NCBI GenBank assembly: GCA_914767885.1
Contig: CAJZBQ010000014.1
Location: forward strand, 868,001 to 932,000
Length of the DNA stretch: 64,000 bases
Reading direction: 5' to 3'
DNA from: Blepharisma stoltei
Taxonomy: Eukaryota; Ciliophora; Heterotrichea; Heterotrichida; Blepharismidae
Position numbers and translations under genes: made by a program. The notes under the pieces were generated by a model. The model ran no database searches. It was given only the letters and a program-made list of their open reading frames with translations, and was not told where the DNA came from. Each line of letters starts with the position of its first letter. Within the stretch, counting starts at the first letter, position 1. Shown here piece after piece: positions 30,901 through 38,598 of the stretch.

Positions 30901-33453
30901 ATCATTTAATTTTTTCCTTTTATGATAAAAAGAGATACTTTCTTTTGCTTCATTTATTTTTTCTTCAATTTGTTGAGGATTTTCAATCTCGTACTTAATT
31001 AATCCTTGCTTAAGCTCTTCATCTAAATTTTCTTCCTCAATAACGCTAACATTTTGATTAATTTCTTCATGCAATTTTAGCAATCTCTCAAGATCTTGTA
31101 ATTTCTTTTTTTCTTCTTCCTCAAGGTCATATTTTTTCTTTCTATTATAAAAAGCAATATCTTCTTTTACCTCTTCTATTTTTGCTGCGACACTATCTAT
31201 ATCTTCGATTTCATAAAATCTTAGCAACTTATTAATTTCCTCCTCGATTTTATTTTCTTCAGTTGCAATTTGTTGATTTTCGCATTTTTCATGTTTATTT
31301 TCTTCACTTAGGGTTTCATGGTCTTCGAATTTTTCAATTTCTTCACTTGCAATCTGTTGATTTTCGCATTCTTCATTATTTTCATTTATACTTTCCTGAG
31401 ATTCGCAATTTTCATTATTTTCATTTATGCTTTCCTGATTTTCGCGTTTTTCATTTTCTTTACTTACACTTTGTTGATTTTCGCACTCTTTATCTTTATT
31501 TTCTTCACTTATTCTTTGCTGATTTTCACATTTTTCATTTTCTTCACTTAAAATTTGCTGACTTTCGCATTTTTCATTTTTATTTTCTTCACTTGTTCTT
31601 TCCTGATTTTCGCCCAAAATTAACTGATTTTTGGATTTCTCGCTTTTATTTTCTTCATTTGTGCTTTCTTGACTCTCAAATTTTTTATTTTCTTCACCCA
31701 CAGTTTGTAGATATTCGAATTTTTCATTTTTATTTTCTTCACTTATAGTGTGCTGATTTTCGCATTTCTCACTTTCTCCAATTATGCTTTCCTGGTTTTC
31801 GCATTTTTCATCTTTATTTTCTTCACTTATAGTGTGATGATTTTCGCATTTCTCATTTTCTTCATTTATGCTTTCCTGGTTTTCGCTATTTTTATCTTTA
31901 TTTTCTTCACTTATAGTGTGCTGATTTTCGCATTTCTCACTTGCTTCATTTATGCTTTCCTGGCTTTCGCATTTTTCATCTTTATTTTCTTCACTTATAG
32001 TGTGATGATTTTCGCATTTCTCACTTTCTTCATTTATGTTTTTATTTTCTTCGCTTATCGTGTGCTGATTTTCGCATTTCTCATTTTCTTCATTTATGCT
32101 TTCCTGGTTTTCGTATTTTTCATTTTTATTTTCTTCACTTATAGCGAGCTGATTTTCGCATTTCTCACTTTCTTCGTTTATGCTTTCCTGGTTTTCGCTA
32201 TTTTTATCTTTATTTTCTTCACTTATAGTGTGCTGATTTTCGCATTTCTCACTTACTTCATTTATGCTTTCCTGATTTTCGCATTTTTCATCTTTATTTT
32301 CTTCACTTATAGTGTGCTGATTTTCACATTTTTCATCTTTATTTTCGTACTGATTTTCGCATTTCTCACTTTCTTCATTTATGCTTTCCTGGTTTTCGCA
32401 TTTTTCATCTTTATTTTCTTCACTTATAGTGTGCTGATTTTCGCATTTCTCATTTTCTTCATTTATGCTTTCCTGGTTTTCGCATTTTTCATCTTTATTT
32501 TCTTCACTTATAGTGTGCTGATTTTCGCATTTCTCATTTTCTTCATTTATGCTTTCCTGGTTTTCGCATTTTACATCTTTATTTTCTTCACTTATAGTGT
32601 GATGATTTTCGCATTTCTCATTTTCTTCATTTATGCTTTCCTGGTTTTCGCATTTTTCATCTTTATTTTCTTCACTTATAGTGTGATGATTTTCGCATTT
32701 CTCACTTTCTTCATTAATGCTTTCCTGGTTTTCGCATTTTTCATCTTTATTTTCTTCACTTATAGTGTGATGATTTTCGCATTTCTCACTTTCTTCATTT
32801 ATGCTTTCCTGGTTTTCGCTTTTTTCATTTTTATTTTCTTCACTTATAGTGTGCTGATTTTCGCATTTCTCACTTGCTTCATTTATGTTTTTATTTTCTT
32901 CACTTATAGTGTGCTGATTTTCGCATTTCTCATTTTCTTCATTTATGCTTTCCTGGTTTTCGCATTTTTCATTTTTATTTTCTTCACTTTCGTCTTGCTC
33001 TTTTATTTGCTTTTCTCTTATGGTTGGCTGATTTTCGCTTTTTTCATTTTCACTTAAAACTTCGCTTTCACTCAAGGATTTGTGAAGGGTTTCAATGTTT
33101 TCTTCATTGATAAATTCGATTTCTATACTTAAAACTTCTTCACCATCGCTAGGAATCTTTAATCATGTTTTTGGGCTGAGACTAATTAATGCTGATCCCA
33201 GCAGCTTTTGGCTATCAATCGCCTTCATATAGAAACTGAGAACTAGAAAGCTAAGTTCACTAGGCTGTAATCGAACTGAAGGAAGGCTGGAAACTTGCGA
33301 TGGCTTAAAAGTGGAAGACTGGAAGATGATTTGGGAGGTTTGGGAGTTCGTCAGTATATAGCTGAGCTCTATATTGGTATCTGATTCTCAACTTGGCATA
33401 AATTCAACTTCGTTGACTTTGAAGGATAAGATAGAGCTATTTTTGCTAATCAT
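18970..33453 (-). CDS. Giant C2-like/GTPase/SecA-like ATPase/vWA protein, copy B (longest, one internal TAG)
   Basis: Minus-strand gene from ATG 33453 to TAA 18970, about 3,700 codons after removing eleven inserts, with TGA as Trp. Order: C2-like domain (33453-33120), an expanded block of acidic 28-residue repeats (33010-31260), coiled-coil units (31250-30600), GTPase-like module (30470-29700), long helical region (29700-23300), SecA-like ATPase (23300-21180), vWA domain (20860-18970). Conserved motifs are intact: GVTGSGKSTTTHF, CDPPGLLDT, LTGEGKSIT, LIDEVDVFF, MGVTGTL, GRSARQGQEGS, DATGSMS. The one clear lesion is TAG at 25026-25028 where C has AAG. The left boundary of the insert at 25347 also leaves frame unresolved. 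If that TAG is an error or is edited, B would be the best candidate for a working gene. Function unknown. Confidence 0.7.
19085..19173. mobile_element. Short IES with TGA boundaries, shared with C
   Basis: 89-bp insert between TCA (TGA on the gene strand) at 19082-19084 and 19174-19176. Ends CTCTTTCAACAATAAG and inverse CTCCCCCATAATAAG. Joining gives 'LVSTEILRKVAGEEA', as in uninterrupted copy A. The identical IES is at 55000-55088 in C. Confidence 0.9.
19174..19668 (-). CDS. Copy B segment: vWA domain, C-terminal half
   Basis: Encodes 'ECFQLQYCVYRNYSSTEDKILQVSPW' through 'VILIGDMPPN' and 'GQSGFLDINSISGADRLTDLVST'. TGA at the 'SPWTNN' Trp. Continues into 19084-18970 after the IES, ending '...HEYSNKQLII'. 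Confidence 0.7.
19669..20652. mobile_element. Composite IES with a nested family 1 MITE
   Basis: About 984 bp inserted between 'SNTGINP' and 'ECFQLQYC' of the vWA domain; C and A are uninterrupted. One end has TCA (TGA on the gene strand) at 19666-19668 and CTCCTCCC; the other has CTCCTCC after a TAG that may be a mutated TGA. Contains a nested MITE (20024-20370) and a worn family 2-like end near 19750. Confidence 0.7.
20024..20370. mobile_element. Nested MITE, family 1 (TTA target duplication)
   Basis: 347 bp between TTA at 20021-20023 and 20371-20373, with CTCCCCC and TCCGTGAGTGAAC ends. Sits inside the composite IES, so it arrived later. Confidence 0.85.
20653..20860 (-). CDS. Copy B segment: vWA domain with MIDAS
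   Basis: Encodes 'RNFKGSKAFLQELNKGPSINLGISKAIVLMDATGSMSHLLQ...MFWRMCAVLSNTGINP'. MIDAS DATGSMS lies at about 20741-20761. Bounded by IESs on both sides. Confidence 0.7.
20861..21049. mobile_element. IES with TGA boundaries, private to copy B
   Basis: 189-bp insert between TCA (gene strand TGA) at 20858-20860 and 21050-21052. Removal gives 'KFLIWLGYRNFKGSKAFL', the same length as uninterrupted C 'KFLKKIIYRDLKFSKAYL'. A also lacks it. Confidence 0.8.
21053..21383 (-). CDS. Copy B segment: SecA-like C-terminal block
   Basis: Encodes 'CYNHEVETNGGVHVIQVFLSENISEETQIKGRSARQGQEGSYSMILLDDDLEKF' and the linker to the vWA domain. This is the block that in SecA reads GRSGRQGDPG. Confidence 0.7.
21384..21550. 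mobile_element. TA-bounded IES private to copy B
   Basis: About 167 bp between TA at 21382-21383 and 21549-21550, splitting 'RGIDFK|CYNHEVE'. A (13340) and C (53970) are uninterrupted at this point, so this is a gain in B after the B/C duplication. No clear TIR. Confidence 0.85.
21551..22324 (-). CDS. Copy B segment: SecA-like ATPase, second lobe
   Basis: Encodes 'RKTPKLFEWLDSNEYNQ' through 'GMFSFAEIPHKYKYIMGVTGTLEDLG' to 'LLTRAYGRGIDFK'. Motifs correspond to SecA GMTGTA and AGRGTDI. Confidence 0.75.
22325..22416. mobile_element. TA-bounded IES with TATAC ends, shared with C
   Basis: About 92 bp between TA at 22323-22324 and 22415-22416. Both ends read TATAC inward (TATACAATATGG and TATACTTCATAAAAG). 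Joining gives 'TDYIWKYRKTPKLFE', matching A 'TDYVWKIRKTPQLME'. C has it at 53102-53193; A lacks it. Confidence 0.85.
22417..25346 (-). CDS. Copy B segment: long helical region and first SecA lobe
   Basis: About 975 residues. The N-terminal part is helical ('RKSVYCGIEQFLKD', 'NIEHKEDSAEIIEAFKIY'); the last third is the SecA-like nucleotide-binding lobe with LTGEGKSITLAF (22811-22836), 'CACYSEHLSKRDSQDF' and LIDEVDVFF (about 22510-22536). TAG at 25026 interrupts 'FLGL*DYILS'. TGA at 23835 is Trp. Confidence 0.75.
25347..25713. mobile_element. IES shared with C, ends unresolved, with tRNA-like foldback
   Basis: Insert between 'DTRAQSI' and 'RKSVYCGIEQF'; counterpart 49787-50174 in C. In C a shared AGA restores frame, in B the left flank has two extra bases. 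It carries a foldback of ~95 bp whose arms contain a B-box-like GTTCGAATCC. Ends are approximate. Confidence 0.55.
25714..26160 (-). CDS. Copy B segment: helical region
   Basis: Encodes 'ARNISDDTNCDFDSVKQYSIQFSLNFKEILLLNKKS' to 'IEEMDNDTRAQSI', aligned with A 6830-7650. One TGA-Trp near 25912. Confidence 0.7.
26161..26229. mobile_element. Short TA-bounded IES, shared with C
   Basis: About 71 bp from TA 26159-26160 to TA 26230-26231; one end TATACTAT. Joining gives 'ECFNAIARNISDDTN', matching A 'KCFDIITKNISDYRP'. C counterpart 48496-48565. Confidence 0.85.
26230..26785 (-). CDS. Copy B segment: coiled-coil region
   Basis: Encodes 'GINCPPNVAKGYCIVQKLDPILQLKEFIPSLENSENNIWIKF' to 'LISLAECFNA', helical, aligned with A 6270-6830. 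Confidence 0.7.
26786..27493. mobile_element. IES (TTA/TAA boundaries) with nested foldback; shared by B, C and D
   Basis: 708 bp between TAA at 26783-26785 and 27494-27496 (TTA on the gene strand). Ends CTCTTCAC and CTCCCTTAC on the gene strand. Joining gives 'AIDLGINCPPNV'. Without the nested element it is about 100 bp. D has a 71-bp IES at the same codon (61568-61638); A is uninterrupted. Confidence 0.85.
26819..27428. mobile_element. Foldback element nested in the shared IES
   Basis: 610 bp with near-perfect terminal repeats TATATAGATTTCTTTATCGA and its inverse, and long internal inverted arms. The C counterpart is 47026-47629, so it was present before the B/C duplication. It is absent from D. 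No coding sequence. Confidence 0.8.
27531..27910. mobile_element. IES/MITE, family 1, private to copy B
   Basis: 380-bp intact family 1 element between TTA at 27528-27530 and 27911-27913. C (46920) is uninterrupted at 'YTKKLLDQL', giving an exact empty site. Inserted after the B/C duplication. Confidence 0.92.
27914..28214 (-). CDS. Copy B segment: helical region
   Basis: Encodes 'AEIETKFDEFSYLMEIPDIASLITASYQNVLSSL' to 'ELSGIEREIKNFT'. Contains TGG in 'ESGKWIEKF', which proves the TGA reading in A. Confidence 0.75.
28215..28338. mobile_element. TA-bounded IES, shared with C
   Basis: About 126 bp between TA 28213-28214 and 28339-28340. One end is TATACTTCTATCTTTGAG; the other has TCTTTGCCTTCAGTTGCC, a partial inverted repeat. 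Joining gives 'KTTYNIAEIETKFDEF', matching A 'EATYNVAEIEPKFDEF'. Confidence 0.85.
28341..28699 (-). CDS. Copy B segment: helical region
   Basis: Encodes 'EQKYLRIARTHFDLTAFDERHNDLL' to 'VISFINDKTTYN', aligned with A segment 6 and D 60800-61200. Confidence 0.7.
28700..28879. mobile_element. IES, shared with C
   Basis: About 180 bp between TTA (TAA on the gene strand) at 28697-28699 and 28880-28882. Frame is restored by that pair, though alignment to D suggests up to four extra residues, so the true ends may differ slightly. C counterpart 45953-46132. Confidence 0.65.
28880..33453 (-). CDS. Copy B segment 1: C2-like domain, acidic repeats, coiled coil and GTPase-like module
   Basis: Longest uninterrupted segment, about 1,525 residues from ATG 33453. 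First ~115 residues: C2-like beta domain. Then ~580 residues of 28-residue acidic repeats, three coiled-coil units ('KIEEVKEDIAFYNRKK', 'KINEAKESISFYHKRKK', 'LTIKTKESITSNHRKKK'), 'TERFLTSILCFAYYKSYN', and the P-loop GVTGSGKSTTTHF (30125-30157) with CDPPGLLDT (about 29930). The G3 Thr of A and D is Pro here (CDPPG). It ends in a helical region. Confidence 0.8.
31260..33010 (-). repeat. Acidic 28-residue (84-bp) tandem repeats in copy B
   Basis: Around twenty copies of a unit such as 'EKCENQHTISEENKDEKCENQESINEE', itself two 14-residue halves each with one Cys in a CEN motif. The repeats are absent from A, C and D, so the array expanded in B alone. Composition predicts an extended, highly charged segment with regularly spaced cysteines. 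The opposite strand translates as an artificial hydrophobic frame. Confidence 0.85.
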
Positions 33454-34884
33454 TTATAAATCTACAAATTTTTCTGAATTTCTGCACAAAAAAATGGAGT
33501 AAATATGTTTACTTAGAACTATTCAAATTTTAGGTCTTTCAACATCTAGCTGATAATAATAAAAGAACCTTGGTCTTAAGCTTTATTCAATATAAAAATA
33601 CATGAGAAAGCCACTTTCTTAAGCTAAAACATTGAAATGATAAAGCATCATATGAGTATGCTTTACCGAAGCCAAATTAGGAAGAGGCTATAGTAACAAC
33701 AGCAAGGAATTAATTATTTGTTTATATTAAAGTGATTAAGAAAAAGGATGGGAGTGGGATAATAATCATTAAAGGGATCCTCTTGAAATTAGCCATTCTA
33801 AGGTGAAGCATAAACCATGTCTTAATTTAACAGGCTTGCAATTAGAGGAATTTAAGACTTTTGAAATCATAATTATTCACTAAAGTGCATGCATGGGAAA
33901 TATTAAGTAATTTTTAATTAGTGATTTTTATTAGTTTAAATCCATTTAATATTCAAAGTCATTTCTATAAATTTATATAAAATGGCTTTTTCAAAATACA
34001 AATGTTTTGGATATCGCTTCAACGAGGATAATTTCTTTAATTATAATAAAAATAAAACTTTTGCTAGAAGCAAGGACTTTAATTGCTTATCATTCTCATA
34101 TAACCCTAAGTGGCAGAAGGATCATTATATTTATAGCTATAAATAAAATCATTTTCTTTCTAGGAGAGAAGAAATAAGATTTGCAATTTAAATTGAGTTG
34201 CTTGCTGATAAGCAATTGAATGGAGTCATTTCTTGGCCTATCTGAGGAATTAAAATGCGATCCTGCTTATGTATATTGAGTTTTATGAAACCTGTGAAGC
34301 TCAGAAGACGATTAAAGTGCTAAGAAACTTACTAGATTATATTAAAGGGTATATATTTGCGAATTAAAAACAGTCCTAAAGCAATAAATATCATTATTCT
34401 CTCTAGGATTTAGAAAATTATTTTTCTCCCATATGAACAGACATCAGAATTTTCATTTGATAAAAGCAATAAAAAGTTAATCAAGATATTCTTAACAATC
34501 TTAATTGAGATATAATTTTAATTCATATGAAGCTGAGAATTTAATTAGCAAAATTGCTATTAACAATCTAGCAAATTACTAGAAATAAATAAAAATTGCA
34601 TTGTAAAATTGAGACCGGTCAAGAAAAGATGTGTTTTATTAAGCAGCTGATGAAAACCTTTCTTATCCTTTATTTTGGCGACTCGATTTTAATCCCATAA
34701 ACAGCATTTTTTGGAGCTTAAAGGGATTATTATATTGAATAAATTATCATAACTTTTTCTTGTTACCAAAACATCAAGCAAGCTGCTTCTATTTAGTTTG
34801 AAAATAAAAATATAGCATTTTTAGGAGAGCTGCTTTTTAAGGAAAACTTAATATAGTTGATCCAATATAGAGCTTATATTATTT
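33454..34884. other. Non-coding stretch upstream of copy B
   Basis: A/T-rich, no homology seen to the upstream region of C. No gene or structured RNA recognised. Confidence 0.5.
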
Positions 34885-35339
34885 ATGAATAAATATGACA
34901 ATAAAGGTCAAATCTTTCGGTCAATTATAAAAATAGCAGAAAACCATGAGCCAGATATATTTGCCTTTTAAAGAGCTCCTAAAGACAACTGCAAATGGCA
35001 ATTGATTTTTCTTGCAGACATTGCAGGACCCTCTGAACTCCATATGAAGTTGAAATATTTTATATCTAGGCTTCCCTTTTAAACACCTTTTATAATTATA
35101 AGTTCCAGTTTCTTACAAAAATTTTACACCCGAATATAAGCGATGACGGAAAAATTCAGATCGAAATACCCAGTAGAGACAAACAAGATATAGAAGATGG
35201 ACTTATATGAATAATCGAGCTTTTGAAGAAACCAAAATGGGAATTAGCCACAAATAAAGAATTATTACAAATTTATAACGAAAATGAAGAGAAATATTTT
35301 TCTTATGTTGAAGAAGCTACAGCTATGTATGGTTGTACC
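34885..35339 (+). pseudogene. E2 ubiquitin-conjugating-enzyme-like relic
   Basis: Pieces of a UBC fold can be followed: 'RAPKDNCKWQLIFLADIAGP', then after a frameshift 'TPYEVEIFYI', 'YKFQFLTKILHPNISDDGKIQIEI' (HPNI at 35127-35138) and 'ELLKKPKWELATNKELLQIYNENEEKYFSYVEEATAMYG'. The position of the catalytic Cys, seven residues after HPNI (family GxxCL), is Gln. TAA and TAG codons interrupt. A dead E2 or E2-variant copy; one TGA reads Trp. Confidence 0.65.
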
Positions 35340-36369
35340 GAAAAAACACCTAGGCTGGCTTTTCCTTGCTGCTTTTTTTACCGTCAAAAATGATAGAGGT
35401 TTGTTTTCCATAAAAAACAAACAATGGTTTTTCAAAAAATATACTGGAAAAAAAATACCTGTGTTTTTATCCAAAAATCGCATGAAAAAACAGTTTTTTT
35501 GAAAGTATTTCATCGGGATCTAATTATTTTAGCTAGAGATTATCCTTTAGGATCTAATATATAAAGACTTGCTACAATTTTAAACCTTAAAAATATAAGT
35601 TAAATGAAAAAAATTTTGCATTGTATCTTAACAAATATATTTTTTTCGACCATAAATGGTTTTATCCAAAAATCGCATGAAAAAACCTAATAAAAATGAA
35701 AAATGCATAATTCAAGATTTAGATTTCCTGGCAAAATTATTTTAATTGATAAAAATTTGCAGATCAGTAACTAATATTAAATGATTATAGACGTTAGTGA
35801 TGGAAATATTGAACCAAAAACGATAGGCGTTTTTTTTACTATAAAATTTCGCCACATGCATTCATTATTGTATTATGAGTTAGGGATCTACCAGTTTATC
35901 GATCCAAAATATATTTATTAGAGAAATCTAAATTTTGGATTACTATTCATTTAGAGCTTTCTAATTATTGCTAATATATGTATTTTTCAATCTTTATTAG
36001 GGTCTTTTCATGCGATTTTTTGATAAAAAAATTGACAGTCGAAAAAATATATTGGTTAAGATACAATGCAATTTCTTTCTTCAATTACCATATATTTTTT
36101 AGACTTTAAAATTAAAATTGAAGCAAGTCTATATATATTAGATCTTAAGGCCAAATTTTTAGCTAAAATGATTAGATCCGGATAAAATGCTTTTCAAAAG
36201 ATTTTTTCCTGAAAACCCTGCTATGTACGCGATTTAATCATTTTTATATAGAGAAATATAAATAAAGGCAAAAATTTCTAATTTTATATTAAATCTTACG
36301 AAAACGAGTATTATTTATCAAAGCAAGGCTTAAATATTTCTATTGGTGATAATTCGCCAGTTCTTCTCA
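35340..36369. other. Non-coding stretch with small inverted repeats
   Basis: Contains the motif CCAAAAATCGCATGAAAAAA at about 35472 and 35657, and its inverse near 36006, suggesting worn ends of short elements. No gene seen. Confidence 0.4.
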
Positions 36370-36745
36370 CTCCCCCCCTCCGTGAGTGAACAAAAAAATT
36401 TTGTTCACTCACGGAGAGGGGGTTAATTTTTTTTTTTAAAAAAATTATATATAAATTTTATAGAAAAATTTGTTTTTTCGAAATTTAAAAAAATCCTAAT
36501 TTGCAAAAATTTGAAAGCAAATAATAATTTAATTTATAAAATTTATGTTTTAAAAAGCAATTTGTTTAAAATTAAAAGAATTAGCTCTAGATTTCATTAT
36601 ACTAATTATCACTTATATATCAAAATGTTTTTCCATAAAAAATTTTTCTATTTAAAAAAATTTTTTGTTCACTCATGGAGGGTGGGTTTTTGGGCAAAAA
36701 ATAGCGATTTTTCTAATGGTTTTGTTCACTCACGGAGGGGGGGAG
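36370..36745. mobile_element. MITE, family 1, with TCA target duplication
   Basis: 376-bp intact family 1 element between TCA at 36367-36369 and 36746-36748. It interrupts the 3' flank of the Sel1 relic; the related relic at 37280-37320 shows the uninterrupted flank. Confidence 0.9.
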
Positions 36746-36765
36746 TCAGCTTTTTCTTCACTTTT

Positions 36766-36963
36766 TTATGTCCCAATCCAGCTGCTTTTTGCAATTAGTC
36801 AATTCCTACATCTATGCCCATTGAGTCCTTCTACATAAAAAACTCCAATGCTGTACATAGATTCCGTGCACTCCATTTCAGCAGCTTCAAGCAAAAGCTC
36901 CTTTGCCTTTGCCAAGTTCAGATCTCTGCCATTTTCTCCATGTAAATAGTCAAGCCCCAGGCA
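36766..36963 (-). pseudogene. Sel1-like repeat protein fragment
   Basis: Minus strand reads 'CLGLDYLHGENGRDLNLAKAKELLLEAAEMECTESMYSIGVFYVEG', a good Sel1-like repeat (G-x-Y-x-x-G, A-x-x-x-x-A-A, A/S-x-x-x-G). No start or upstream part is present, so it is a fragment. Confidence 0.55.
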
Positions 36964-37314
36964 CTAAATTTTTGCTCATTTTATCATAAGAGACTGTCTT
37001 GATGATAAAGGCTCCTTGACTTTTGAGAGTCCTAGATAGAAATTATCTTGTTCTTCCTCTTCACTTTCTGATTGCTTTAAAAAGTTCTGTAAAATAAATT
37101 TTCTTTAAAATATGATTTTGGTGGATTTAAAGGGGAGAAGTCTTGCAAAAAGTTTGAGTAGGATTTAAAATCTTGTTTATCGGCATTAAAGGTATGATTC
37201 ATTTATTTTCAGGGTTTTATGCCCCTTATTATTATTTTTTGAAATTTAATATAAAATTTGGAAATTTCAATCGATGATATTTCTTCAGTCATTCTTAGCT
37301 TTCTTTCATCTTTT

Positions 37315-37486
37315 TAAGTCCCAATCTAGCTGTTTTGGCAAACAGTCAATCACTGTGTCTTTAATTAAAATCCAAAAACTCAATGCTATGAATAGAATCT
37401 GTGAAAGTTTCAAATAAAATTCCTTAGCTTTGTCAAGCTCAAGTCTCCGCTATTCTCTCCATGCAAATAGCTAGGCCAAAGCAATA
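37315..37486 (-). pseudogene. Second, more eroded Sel1-like fragment
   Basis: Diverged duplicate of the fragment at 36766-36963, recognisable at the DNA level (CTATTTGCATGGAGAGAA, GACTTGAGCTTG) but with several stops. The rest of the interval 37000-37820 is A/T-rich without a gene. Confidence 0.5.
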
Positions 37487-37819
37487 AAAGGTTTCCAAAA
37501 TAAAGTTTATTTAAAATATATTTTTATTCGCTCAGAAAGAAGAATTCTTCAAAATAATCGGTATTGGGATTTATGTTCATCAAATTTACAATACTTTGAT
37601 AATATTTGTTTAAATTCAGAAAAGTAATGTTGCTATTAATATCGTAAATGTGCATCAAATATCATAAACATTTAAATTCTACAAAAAATAAATAAACTAT
37701 TTTGATATTTAAAAATGATTTTATTCTTTATTGCTGAATTCACTATAAAATGATTTCTTTTCTTTTTAGGTAGCCGTAATTTAAATTGAAAGCTATAATT
37801 TTAAGCACAAATTATTTTT

Positions 37820-38165
37820 TAAGAAATTTCTCTTCCTAAATTGCCCTTTGAGAACTAATATCATTTAATTCATAATTATTTATATAATTTAAAGTGAATA
37901 AATATAATCCCTTGCATAAATTTCATTTTGCTTATTTATGGTAAATTGATTTTAAAATGCCAAAAAAAATTTAACATACCATAGACTCAGTTTTATATAT
38001 ATAATGGCATGTCAAAATTTTTTTGACATTTTAAAATCAATGTACCATAAATAAGCAAAATAAAATATTACCAATACATTATATTGAAATCTTATTGAGA
38101 TCAGCTTTATGCTAAATCTTAATCGTATAGCGTTAAAAACGCGCCAATTATTTATCAAATAAAAA
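37820..38165 (+). repeat. Copy of the copy-A upstream region
   Basis: Matches 1-175 (TTTAAGAAATTTCTCTTCC... to ...CGCCAATTATTTATCAAATAAA), interrupted by the foldback at 37925-38062 and a few flanking bases. It is followed not by a giant gene but by the S2 upstream region. Confidence 0.7.
37925..38062. mobile_element. Palindromic element
   Basis: About 138 bp whose halves are inverse copies (ATTTTGCTTATTTATGGTA / TACCATAAATAAGCAAAAT, then TTGATTTTAAAATG). Inserted in the repeated upstream region relative to its counterpart at ~90-100. Confidence 0.75.
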
Positions 38166-38508
38166 CCATCACTATAGCCAAGGGCCTTTTCAAATCGCCC
38201 TATGCTATACTTGCTTCAATTTTATGTATTTTGAAAGTATTAATTAATATATTTAAATAAATTAAACAATATAAAGATGGAGTACTAGCAAGGCTATTCA
38301 CTAGTTTAGAAGCCCATCAACAATTTTATCAGCAATGTTAAATAAATCATAATAGTTATTATTTTTTGAAAAAAATATTTTATCCTTCCTCACTTTTTTG
38401 ATCGATTTTTATTCTGAAATATAAAATGAAAAGAGTTCCTAATCTTTTTCGATCATTTGCTCAATTTAGAAAGCTCCAGTCTTACGAGGAGTTTCTTAGC
38501 AAAAACCC

Positions 38509-38571
38509 GGGTTTTTATCCAAAATATAGCGATAGGGATCTTTCCTAATAGTTGTGCTCGTTCACGAGGAA
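38509..38571. mobile_element. Decayed right end of a family 1 MITE
   Basis: 63 bp (GGGTTTTTATCCAAAATATAGCG...GTTCACGAGGAA) align with the last ~65 bp of family 1 elements. The left part and left boundary are gone, so excision would fail. S1 reads straight through here (AAACCCTAAGAATTTTGG). Confidence 0.75.
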
Positions 38572-38598
38572 TAAGAGTTTGGCACTCAAAAGTCCTTA

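Noticed and set aside
31260-33010. Regular ~84-bp repeats as a CRISPR array
   Set aside because: Units are contiguous without unique spacers, keep a reading frame, and the genome is eukaryotic.
31263-33057. Long hydrophobic plus-strand frames (about 435 residues) resembling a multi-pass membrane protein
   Set aside because: They are the complement of the acidic 28-residue repeats of copy B; the minus strand continues a conserved protein on both sides, so the plus-strand frames are shadows.
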